From Hericium rajendrae (lineage: Eukaryota; Basidiomycota; Agaricomycetes; Russulales; Hericiaceae), in assembly GCA_033439255.1 (NCBI GenBank), contig CM065881.1:3224001-3288000 (forward strand): a DNA stretch of 64,000 nucleotides, given 5' to 3'. A model generated the notes under the pieces. That model searched no databases. It was not told the DNA's origin and saw nothing but the letters and a program-made list of their open reading frames with translations. Position numbers and translations under genes: made by a program. This document shows positions 1-10,602 of the stretch, in pieces (positions within the stretch are counted from its first letter, which is position 1; the number at the start of each line of letters is the position of its first letter).

Positions 1-476
1 CGCACTTCGGCGCCATTGATCCTTCCATGGTGCTGATTGGTTGTAGACTCGTTTACCGTGTATGCATATGCCTTGAAGCTCGAAGCTCGAAGCTCTATCT
101 CAAGTCGAGCAATCCTTCGCAGGGCCGGCAACTCCCGCTAGAGGGTTCGCGATCTTCCGCTAGAGGATTCGGGCTCTTCCGCTAGAGGCCACAGACACCA
201 GTAGCGTGCCGAGTTGAAACCTGCCTATATTGGTGCAACAGACACCAGTAGCGTGCCTCAATTTCGGGCACGCTACTGGTGTCTGTGGCCTCTAGCGGAA
301 GAGCCCGAATCCTCTAGCGGAAGATCGCGAACCCTCTAGTGGGAGTTGCCGGCCCTGCGAAGGATTGCTCGACTCGAGATAGAGCTTCGAGCTTCGAGCT
401 TCAAGGCATATGCATACACGGTAAACGAGTCTACAACCAATCAGCACCATGGAAGGATCAACGGCGCCGAAGTGCG
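1..476. repeat. Large near-perfect inverted repeat (210-bp arms, 56-bp loop)
   Basis: Bases 1-210 are the reverse complement of 267-476 with only about three mismatches that I can find. The loop is 211-266. It carries a further copy of the arm tip (241-257). Each arm contains three spaced copies of a motif ending in CCGCTAGAGG and a short GAAGCTC tandem. Because the left arm is still paired at base 1, the repeat may extend outside the window. It could be a foldback element or MITE, or a recent palindromic duplication. No coding potential is evident. Confidence 0.93.
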
Positions 477-1734
477 CAACTTGAGATTCACACCGGTCTA
501 CGGTGAGTCTAATTTACTGACACCCCCTTCACTTCAGCGAGTGTGCCTATTCAAGCAGCAATCTCACCAGCACGCTGTACATTGTGCACACACTGCCCCT
601 TTTTTTTTTTTTTTTTCAAATTTTCTATCCAATCCCGTATTTTTTGCACCCGCCATCCCCGTGATAGGTATCCCAGAGGTAGTATTACATGGGCCGACGT
701 GTTTGGCGGCTGCGTTGTGTCTGTTCGCGGACGCGGGCGGTGAACCGTGAGCTCAGCGGCGAACTGTACATACACTCCAGTACTCATGGCGCCGCCAGCG
801 CTGCCACAGCTCCCCGTGTCTGCGGGTGTCAGGCGCTCGGATATGTGCGATCTGCGGCTGCAGCATGTGCTGCTGAATGGTGACAGTCGATGCGGGCATG
901 CAGGCAGCGGAGGACATGGTACATCGTTGCCAAGGCTCGTGTTGAGTCTGCTTGACCTGATGCGATCCGCATATGCGGCGCATGAGATCCCCGTGTTTTT
1001 TTAATGTGCCCACTCTAAGCAATTCAGCTGTCGACGACGCTCGAGGACCCGCACACAATGTCTAAGGCTCGAACTCACCATCCATACGACATAACTACTT
1101 ATTTATGTACCTTACTTTTCTGGCATCCCGCTGTCCGTTAGCTTCAATTGATAGATGCAATATGTAGATCTAGGAATTTGATGGTATAAACATGCTCAGA
1201 AGTTACCTATCGAGACAGTCTTGTGATAGACTCTTTGTGTGAGTGGGTTATTTTTCGAGTTATTTGTAATAAGACCACAGACATGATTACCGTGCCCAAT
1301 TTCGGGGGTGCGATAACCCTTGCAAGCAAGGGAATGCGTTCCGCGCCAAACTCGCCGGCGGTATCCCATCTGCTCACATCTCGCTGCAAAATCAACCCCT
1401 ACTATGCATGGGTCGCCATCGATCCAAGAACGGGGTATCCACTGTATCAATGGATGTGAATTGAACACACAGCATAATTTCCAAGTGCAATTCCAAGCGT
1501 GGATAATGTATGTTCAGCCCTTCAGAAGACACTCCGATTCGGAACCATACATGGAAAAGGTGCCTGCTTCTGCGGTGCCTCTACTCAATACATATTCCGC
1601 TCGTCATGCCGCAGTGGAGAACCATGACATTTGGTATGTTTTCAGCATAATCGCATACACCATCTGTCCACTATCATGATCACTTCTCGCTGCCAGCACC
1701 CTGCTTCCGTATCATCAAACCATGACCAGAATAA
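477..1734. other. Intergenic, no gene recognised
   Basis: Only short overlapping open frames occur on both strands, and none shows a recognisable domain. A T-run lies near 600-616. A donor-like GGTGAGT near 499 and an acceptor-like CTTCAG near 537 could reflect a transcribed exon leaving the inverted repeat, but I cannot support a product. Confidence 0.6.
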
Positions 1735-3250
1735 ATGAAACACGGAGGCCCGTTCCTAGAGTACCCATGGCTTCCGAGTCTGACAGGATCAGTCTTCGAT
1801 GGTCCCAATGATATATCTTCCATGGTCCGGCTGCCTCAGCGCGCTGTCTCGGTCTGCACTCGCCATCCTCTCCAAGGCCAGGACATGGCTACCTTCGGCA
1901 TTAATTCCGCTTTTCTCTTCGCCATCTGGGGTGGCGGCATTTTGTGGGGTAAGCTTTCTAATCTTCTCTACACAAACCAGAATCTTACGTGGATCTTCAG
2001 GCGTCTTTACTTGCGTATTCACTTATGCGCTTTACGTTCTGTGGCGCGCTCATATAGCGAGGGCTACCGCTCTCGCTACATCAGCGGAATCACCATCGTC
2101 ATTCTGTAAGGAATTCATTCGTTTATATGATTATCTGTCGGGCTGAGATCATTCCATTTCAGATACCTGCTCGCGACGGTCTACCTGTGCATCGATGTCT
2201 CACAAGCGTATGTCGGCCTCATCCAACGCCCCCAGATCAACAGATCGACTTCTTCTTTGGTAAAAGTGGCGGTGTCAAGATAGCCAAGAATTTTGTCTAT
2301 TTGTTCAGTGTGCGCATCATGACTTAGATTTGCGGCATGACCATTTACCCGCTGCACAGATGTGGATTTCTGATGGTGTGGTCGTATGGCGCTGTTACGC
2401 CATCTGGAACTACAACAAGTATATCATTGCACTCCCGGTGCTCTTACTTTGCATGACAATCGGTAGGTCATTTCAGCATCGTGGTGGCACTTCAGGCGCT
2501 GAACTTGTATACTGTTTATCTAGCCAGCGGGCTTATTGGCGAATCCCAGTTCTTGGTTCCTGTCCCAAGCATCAGCAATGCGGGGAACTGGGGGACCGCG
2601 CTCTACGCCGTCTCGCTAACTTTGAACGCAGGGACGACGATCCTGACTGCCGGCCGGCTCTAGTGAGCGCGATTCTTCTGTTTTTTCGCATGCTGACGCG
2701 ATAATCGGATAGGTACCTCGCGTCGGCACTGGCGGTCCCAGGTGAGAAAATGAAGCAGCGTTACCGCACCATCATCCTCGCGATCATTGATTCTGGAGCT
2801 GCCATGGCTGCTGCACGTATCATTGAGTTCGTGCTCTTTATGATCTCGCCAGATGGGCCCGTCGGCAATAATGCCTTCTACACCGTCACGGACCTGCTGC
2901 CTCAGATTAGTGTAGGTCCTCAAACAGTGCCCGCCTCACTACAGACCAAATGAGGTCTTTGTTCGCTACAGGGAATTGTCCCGACGGCTATCGTCGTGGT
3001 TGTTCACGCGCGGCGGGGCGCCATCGAGACGTATCGCGACACTATCGCGGGCGCGCACTCGATCGCGTTCCAGCCGCGTACGGTCACAACGGATACATAC
3101 GACCTGGAGCAATCCAGCGGGTTTACGACAGACGGCCGCGGCGTCAACGTCGGGTTCATCATGGGGCAGACTGACACTAGAGGTTTCGAGTCGGGGCACC
3201 TATGCACCGACGTAACAGCTTCATCGGGAACGGATACTAAGCAGGATTAA
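1735..3250 (+). pseudogene. Basidiomycete multi-pass (7TM-like) membrane protein gene, possibly decaying
   Basis: Exonic blocks read as hydrophobic segments typical of the uncharacterised 7TM proteins common in Agaricomycetes. They include VFTCVFTYALYVLW near 2003, LLATVYLCIDVSQAYVG near 2166, the family hallmark DGVVVWRCYAIWNYNKYII near 2375, ALNLYTVYLASG near 2496, and IIEFVLFMISPDGPVG near 2820. The hydrophilic C-terminus ends at 3250. Clear GT-AG introns include 1949-2000, 2259-2359 and about 2911-2970. However, the exon 2/3 and exon 4/5 junctions do not keep frame with the donors and acceptors I can see. Joining 2662 to 2713 also creates a TAG where relatives usually have an aromatic residue. 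Either noncanonical splice sites are used or the gene carries lesions. Ligand and function are unknown, and the start at 1735 is tentative. Confidence 0.5.
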
Positions 3251-3694
3251 GCTATATCAGGACATCAATGACTCCTACCCCTACCATAGAGCCTTCCGTT
3301 ACCGTTGCCAGTCCATTCTTTCCAGTTCGCGCCTTCGACATGACACGTGGTACTGTTGATATGCTATTTAAGGTCCTCCGTTGTAACCGATGTCTTCAGA
3401 GTCTCTGATATGTTATTTGTCTTTACAACCCTATATCTTGCTTAGTGTTCCTCTGTGGTTCTCCTCCATTACTTTCTTTCTGTAGTTTTTTTTATCATAC
3501 TAACACCTTCCACTGGTGCTCATCTAATATGCCATAATGATATAGAATTCAGCATTCATAAATATGGCAGGGCCGGACTGAAGACATAGTCATGCGCATA
3601 GAAGTAGATAGTACAGACTAGAACAAAGTGCAAGTGACCAAGAATGCATGATACATAGATGTACATAACAATAGCTGTGAATTGAGTAGTTAGA
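3251..3694. other. Convergent intergenic spacer
   Basis: AT-richer DNA between the ends of two converging genes. It presumably holds both 3' UTRs. No further gene is seen. Confidence 0.6.
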
Positions 3695-6375
3695 TTACAC
3701 CGTCCCGGACCTGAACAAGTATTAATGAGCTGGTATTACGCAGACAAGGCTAAGGCTAGGTTGACTGACCTTCTGCATGAAGCCTGATACCCGCCCAATG
3801 TCTACAACCTGAGTCTCGCTCTCCACCGCAATGACCAGATCATCCAGCATCTGGTACTTATCGTTAGCTGGCAAAAAGGGATGCTGAAGAGTCGAGTACT
3901 GACCTCCTCAACTTTGTCGACCGGCACACCCGTGCACAGCGCGACAATCCGCCGGCACATAAACTCCCGCTCGGCACTCGTGCCCCGCAGCGAGCGCAGC
4001 CTATCCTCCATCAGCTCCTCCATCCTCGCATGCCACATCTTCAGCCTCCGCAGCCGCACCAGGCTCGCCGCCGTATCCGACAGCGGCACCGTCGGCTCCA
4101 CGTCCAAGTTGAACGACACGTCCACCAGCCCGCTGAGGCCCGCCATCGTCGAGTTCTTCCCGCGCCACTGGAACGCAGGCCCCGCCGTCGGCGGGCCCGA
4201 GCGCCCCGTCCAGTCGAACGCGTCCTCCTCGCCAATCGCGCGCTCGACGTTGCGCATGCGTTGCCGCACCTGGTCGAGCGCAGCGCAGCGCGAAGTCCAC
4301 GCCTGGATTTGCCGCCGCTGCTCCGACAGCTCCCGCGTCGCCGCGCGCAGGTGCGCCTGCGTCACGTCGAGCCCATCTTGCTTCGTCTTGATCTCCGACG
4401 AGAAGTCGCTGCTGAGGCCCTGGATCATCGACGTCATGTCGGCGACCACGTCTTGGCTCTTCTGTGCCGGGATGGAGGGCCCGGAGCGCAGCGAGGCAAT
4501 GAGGTCTTCGACGCGTGGTCCACCCCCGAGTTCCTGTTCATGGATTAGGATACAGAGATAGCAATTAGGAAAGGCGACGCACCTCGTTCTCGACGCCAAA
4601 GTCACCTGGCCGCAAGCCCAGCTTGTTTGGCAGAATCCTGTTCGCGCCCACGTCCAGCAGCGTCCGCACCAGACTCCGATTGCCCACCCTCGCCGCGACG
4701 TTCAGCGCCGTGTCCCCATTCACGTCCTGCACATCCACAAGCCCCGCAAACCGGCCCTCCTCGCGCTCCGCAATCCATAAAAACACCTGGTCCAGATAAT
4801 ACCGCGCTACGATCGCGCGGTGCCGTACCCCCGCAAGCGCGACGATGTGGTGCAACAGTGACTTGTTCGACGTGTCCAACGTGCGCAGCGATGCGTGCAG
4901 CAGCGCGACCAATTGCCCGAAGCTCTGCGCGTCAAAGTTGTTCGACACGAGACTCGCGCGCATCAGCGCCGTCTCCCCGTTGTAGTTCCCGCGGTGCACG
5001 TCCGCGCCCGCGGCCAGCAGCGCTTCCACCGTGCCCAGCCGGCCTACACTAGCTGCGATGTGCAGCGCCGTGTGCCCGAGGTCGTCGAGCACCGCATCGA
5101 CGCTGTCCAGCTCGCGCAGCAACTCTAATACCGCATGCGGATCGTCTCGCTGACAGATCGTCGTCACGACCGCCGCCCGCCGCGCGTCCTTCAGCGGCGC
5201 GGCCGGGTCCATCCCGCGCGGCAGCGTCGGCTTGGACGCGAGGCGAATCTTCTGGTCCTGCGGCGCGCCGGCGGTGATGTCCGTGCGCGGCACGCCATTC
5301 GGGTGCACTGGCGTGGGCGTCTCTGCGCGCGACACGGGCTGGGTTGCGGGGAGCTGCGTAAGCGATTCTGCGCGCTGGAGCGCCTGCAGTTGGCCGAGAT
5401 GCGGAGGCTCCGTTCGCGCGCGTTTCGTGGGCGACGGGCCCTCCTCGCCGTTCAGCTGAAGCGCGGGCGCTGCAGACGATGGGCGCGCGAAGTCCCCCAT
5501 CTGGATGTCCGGAGATGCGGCCAACGCGGCCGCAGCCGACATCTGCGCGAACTGCTGCGAGAATAGGCTGTCGAATGTCGCCGGCGAGGGCTCCCCTTCG
5601 ACATCGGAGCGCGTCCGCTTGAGTGATGGAATCGGTGGCGGCGTGGGCGAGACGCCAGTTGGCGCGGGTGAATGCGTGTATCCTCCACCGGGAGATGGAT
5701 ACGCGACGATATGGCCCTGATTGATGGAGGTGGAAGGCGTGAAGAGCCCTTGAGCGCGTCCTTGGTTTAGGAGGCGGAGCGCTGAACCGGGAAGGATCGG
5801 CGCAGATGGCAAGGCAGACGGCATATAGTTCCCTAAGGACAATGAGCATCTTTCATGAGGTTAGAGTAATGCATGTACCGCCACCTGTTGAATTCATCGC
5901 GCCAAGGCTAGTGGAGCTCGGGACAAAGTCGAACAAGGGCGAAAGTAGGGGCGCGACGCCGTACTGCAAGGCAATATCGCGTCCGCGTTCGAGCGGTATC
6001 CTTTCATTGTTGTTTTTGAGTTATTGTCGACCAAAGAGAACAAAGAAAACACGCACCACGTTCCTTGGTACTTGCCATACCCGCCCTGCACAATCTCGTG
6101 TTTCCCAGGCAAAATTTCCTTCTCGAGTATCTTTGTGCGACGACCCTTGTCGACACCGGCGACTTTCAAGATCTGGGTCGCGTTCACGTAGGAATCTGCG
6201 CGACGGCGCATGACGGCGATCCCTCTGACCATGCATTCGTAAACCTGGGCGGCGCGTTCAGAACATGACGCGACCGTAGTGCATTGGTCAGGCTCACCTG
6301 GACGGAAGAATAGACTGCATTGTATATCTTCACTGGCTGTGGTTGGCTATTCGGTTGCCGCTGTATGGTCTGCAT
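3695..6375 (-). CDS. MBF-type cell-cycle transcription factor (APSES/KilA-N DNA-binding domain plus ankyrin repeats; Mbp1/Res1/Res2 family)
   Basis: This is the DNA-binding subunit of the MBF (MCB-binding) complex, which drives G1/S genes in the nucleus. Exon 1 starts at 6375 ([10 protein letters not shown]...) and joins across a short intron to [20 protein letters not shown]. The APSES/KilA-N core follows at about residues 17-110, with [20 protein letters not shown] and [15 protein letters not shown] all visible. A Pro/Ser-rich linker follows. The ankyrin block includes [31 protein letters not shown] and [20 protein letters not shown] (about 4650-5130). A C-terminal helical region, likely coiled coil, reaches about 3860. 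Short terminal exons give ...SGFMQK then VRDGVI and a stop at 3695. Total length is about 780 aa by my estimate, in the range of Mbp1/Res2. At least four introns are present. Which paralogue (Mbp1, Res1 or Res2) cannot be settled by eye. Confidence 0.9.
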
Positions 6376-6613
6376 GACGAGCAGTAAGCGGCGACGACGT
6401 GCACGAGGGAGAAGGTTGAGGAGCGCTCACCGCGCGCCGTCGCCGACGACGCGCTGGGGTGGCGTCGTCTAATGGATCGATAGATCAATGAGTTATCTAT
6501 CGATTAAACGGTCTTGGTACATCAGGTCGCTGAGGTCATAGCCTTGGCCCTTGCCTACTTTCATCGCGTACCATGTTAGCAGCAACGTGCGTCTTCTTTC
6601 ACCCTCGACCACG
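6376..6613. promoter_or_regulatory. Divergent promoter region between the MBF gene and the TRP channel gene
   Basis: This 238-bp gap separates two start codons facing apart, so both promoters must lie here or overlap the 5' UTRs. I see no convincing TATA box. An alternative upstream ATG for the channel gene at 6551 would extend its N-terminus by 21 codons. Confidence 0.5.
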
Positions 6614-9600
6614 ATGACGGGCACACCAAGGGAGTGGGAGCCTCTGCTACGTGCAGAGGATATTGACTCGACACCAGTCTATCCTATCATACATATGATT
6701 CGGAAGGTGCGTGAACATGCGTCTTTCACGCCCCTCAGGCTCATCTCGTGTTCTGTCAGGATATAATTGTACGCCCGTTGTATCTCATCTTTCATTACAT
6801 CGTTCTGATCTTCCTCGTGTGAATCCAGCATTTCATAGGTGTGTCTTGCTTCTATCGGTCACTATAGCGCGATCTAAACATTGTTGCAGACACGCCCTTG
6901 AGCTATGAAGCCGTATGTATATCTCTCGCACCTCTGCATGCACGCGGCCCTAATTCGCCATAAAGCTTACAGCACCAGACCTAACGTACACCCTAATTCG
7001 TCCTTTGTCCGACAAGTACATCACTATCCAGCGCGAGGGCAACCTGTCCGTCACCTTCTGCCTTCTGCTCAACCGAGTTCATTTCCGACGCGACCAGAGC
7101 CTCACCACCCAAGCACTCTCGATGACTCGCGCCGCACTTTGCGAGATTCTTGCCATTCGCGTGTTACGCGAGCTTGGTGATGATCTACTCCGGCTTACTC
7201 TCGCCGCCACTACAAGCTGGCCGGTCTATTCGGGCGCAGACCAGGATATCGTGATGCGCGTAAGAGAGGAACGCGATGATGATATGGAAGACAGAGTAGG
7301 AAATGCGATCGAAATGGCGATCATTAGTCGTGCAAAGAGGTTCATCAAGAGCACGGCGTGCCAGAAGGTCATTGATGCTATATGGGTGTGCGTAGTCTTC
7401 TCGGCATGGCGCGACGCATGCCTGCTGACGATTATGCAGTGGGAAGTGTGTCTACCAGGCAGATAGCAGTCATGCCTTTCTGTCAGACGTACGTCTGTTG
7501 CCTTACGATCCGGGGTATATGCTAACGGTCTTGCACATCATAGACATACAAACGCAATCCAATCCACTTCTACAACCCGTACAAAGCTCCTCTATTAGAC
7601 CACTACCGGTTTGTCCAACCTCTTATATCTCTACTGTCTGTTTATCGATCCTTCCTTAAGTCTCAAGGTGCCCGCCATCCGTTCAGTCCTCGAATACATG
7701 AAGTATGCTTTATATGTGGCCTTATCACGGAAAGCCTGACATCTTTTGTCCAGCTTTTTGGTCCTCTTTATTCTCTTCGTAGTGGCCATCGAGTTCAGCG
7801 ACCGCGACCGAATCAATGGCGTGGAGATCGCCTTTATGGTCTATTCACTAGGATTTTCGCTGGAAAAGGCGGCAGCGATGCAAGAGCATGGGATAAAAGG
7901 TTAATTGCCTCTCGTCGCTCGCTCTGTCTATCCTCACACTTGTGACCATCGCACAGTTTATTTCACCGGGACATGGGTACATCGATTGTTGCTTAGATTC
8001 ACTGGTCAGCCACTGACAACCTTGTCGTAGAATGGATTCGATATAGCATTCGGTGCGGATATTGTCTTATTCCATTTCTTTCTGTCCGGCGTTTTCATTG
8101 GGTTGCTGCGACAGTTACAATATACCTGACGTATGCCATCTTCCGCATATATGGCGTCGCCAGTGATAGTATGTCTCTTCTATTCTAGCCTGCCAAATCA
8201 TTCATACTTAACGTTTTTAATTCCAAAAGAACTCTGGGCGCGCGAAACGGGCATTGATTGCCTTGCGCTCATTGCCTGCCTCCTTTTCCCTCGGTCTGTC
8301 ATTCTTCTCTCTGCCTCAGATGCTTACGCTGAACAGAACCCGCTACACAGGCTTGCGTTTGTCACTCTAAAAAACAATCTCATGGTCCTGTCCCTCCGCG
8401 CCATGATCGTCCAGTTCACTGTGCTTATGGCCATCGCTGCATTCTGCTTCCTCGGGTTCTTATATGCGCTATGGACGTGAGTGTGGTCCTATCTTTCAGC
8501 GTATATGTGCGTGCATTTGCTGAAATGGGCGTAGTTTGAGCAGGAACGAAGCAGGGTATACGGTTAGGTCCGTCCTTCCTTTCTCCCGAGCCGTTCAGCA
8601 TTGACAGAATCCAGCCAAATCTCATGGTGGATGCTTGATATCTGGTTCGGCCTGGATGCGACTGGATTCGAGCGTGCCTGTGAGCTCTTCTCCATTCAGT
8701 CATTATCTGACAGTGCTCATGTACTCCAGCGAACTTCCACCGGGTGTTCGGCCCACTGTTGATGGTCACATATGCGTGTCTCAGCAATACGCTTCTCGTC
8801 ACTGGTGAGTGTTTCGGCTTCTTCACCTGATAGCAGAGGATTAAATGCAAGGAATCTAGTTCTCGTCTCCGTACGTTTTCCTGTTTGAAAGTGTTGGCAA
8901 TGTCAAGAGCTCAATTTGAGGATTAGATCCTATCACACACATTCTCTACGATCAGTGAAGACGCTGCTGCCGAGGCGATGTTCCGTCGGGCTGTGTCTAC
9001 CATCGAAGGGTGCGGCCTTACATTCGATCTCATAGCCCAATTATACTGATATCTCAAGTCTGGTAGTGTCAAGGCAGATTCATTGTTTTCTTACCAGCCA
9101 CCGGTCAACCTCATCGCGCTTCTTATACTGTTGCCGGCGGGCTACATTTTGACGCCGCGCTGGTTCCACAAGGTAATGCACTATCTTACGGGCATATACC
9201 GAAGGACGTCGTTCAATTGACTCTTGCTTCTATAGGTCAATGTATTCATGATCAGGTATGTCAGCCGCCTTTCTCTCGTTGATGTATCTTTCTCGAGCGA
9301 CCTGGCTACGTCAGGGTTACAAACTTCCCCATCCTTCTTCTCATCGCTTTTTACGAGCGGCAGAAGAGGAAACTTGGGAGTTCCGGGATTGTCGATACCA
9401 TCGCAGCGACAACAGAGCGGTTCTTCGACTCGCTGCCAAGGCAGCTGAAGCGCTTTAGTGCGTTCTTCTCCCCATATCCGTGCGCATATATGCAGTCCCT
9501 TATGATGTACGTAGCTTTCTTCGAGGGATTCTCCGGCGAAGATGACATTGGTGCCGTAAGTTTGACCTTGCCTTCATCCTAACACCTGCCCAATTCAACT

Positions 9601-10324
9601 CCCAATCTCATAGGTCTTCGAACTCGAAGAAGAAATCGACAGCGCACTCTCCATAGGCGAGACCGAGGAGAACACGCGCGACCTCGAAGCCCCCCTGCCT
9701 CACACCCGAGTCCCATCCCATGGCTTCCCGCGCCCACGCACCGCCTCCAGCAACGGCCGCGCTCAACCCGCCCCGTCCTCCTCCCCCCAAAAAGACAAAG
9801 ACCGCCTTCAGCCCACGCCGGCACCGCCAGCCCCGCTCCCCGTCCCGCGCCACCGCCTACAGTCCATCATCACGCAGGGCATGGCCTCCGCCGCCGACCA
9901 CATCCAGTCGCCGCTCGCGCAGCTGTTCCAGCCGCTCGAGATGGATCCGCAGGTGAGCTACGGGCCCGCGAGCCGCCGGCGGCTGTCGTCAATGCACCAG
10001 CGGCCGTCGGCGGACGGTGCCCCAGGTGCACCTGCGGGGGCGGCGGCACCGCTACAGCGGTTCCCGACGCGTGGGTCTACCAAGCCGGCTGTGCCGTCCG
10101 GGCTGTCGGCGAGTCCGGAGGAGCACCGCAGAGAGGAACCGGCGGCGGCAGAGCAGACGCAGGAGCATCGCAGAGAGGAGCCGGAGACGGCGGGGCAGAT
10201 GGAGGAAGAGGAAAGTTCGGTGGGGGGGATCGCCTGGGCACGGAAGATGGACGACATGGAGAAGCGACAAAAGAGGATTGAGGCGATGGTGGAGGACATT
10301 GCGCGGGCATTGGGGGATAAGTAA
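6614..10324 (+). CDS. Yvc1/TRPY-type vacuolar cation channel
   Basis: TRP-family channel that in yeast releases vacuolar calcium on osmotic or mechanical stress. The start at 6614 gives MTGTPREWEPLLRAEDIDST. Small exons then give DTPLSYEALTAPDLTYTLIRP, the conserved cytosolic N-terminal domain. Transmembrane segments follow, for example FLVLFILFVVAIEF (about 7750) and VLFHFFLSGVFIGLL (about 8068). The pore region is around WMLDIWFGLDATGFE (8629), followed by VFGPLLMVTYACLSNTLLVT (8739). After the last helix come the family-typical VKADSLFSYQPPVNL (9070) and FPILLLIAFYERQKRKLG (9330). A long low-complexity tail ends in a short coiled coil (MDDMEKRQKRIEAMVEDIA) at 10324. More than twelve short introns are present, so the exact exon edges are approximate. 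Confidence 0.9.
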
Positions 10325-10602
10325 GGCAGGGGACAGCCTTGTGTTACATTACTATCGCATGTGAGTTTTTGGAGTAGCATACTTGCACTATCTTACGAAG
10401 ATCCTTGGATCATTTATATCATGCGAAACTTTCTCGTCGGCGATCTGAGGTATCCAGACTTGCTATGACATAGAGGCTGGTCTGAATAAGATTCACCATA
10501 CTACCATACTACCTGAACATAAGTGATACATAGTGCACTCAATATCCACGGAACTAGGACGAAATCGAAAATAGACTAGTAAAAAATCGAACTGAGAAAT
10601 CA
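10325..10602. other. Convergent 3' spacer
   Basis: Non-coding gap between the stop of the channel gene and the stop of the PHD/SPOC gene. No additional features are seen. Confidence 0.6.

Noticed and set aside
346-750. ORF leaving the right arm of the inverted repeat
   Set aside because: It reads through a T-run and has no domain. Its splice-like signals alone are insufficient.
4030-5566. Long plus-strand ORFs opposite the MBF gene
   Set aside because: Arg/Pro-rich frames mirroring the GC-rich coding strand. The minus strand has the APSES and ankyrin motifs.
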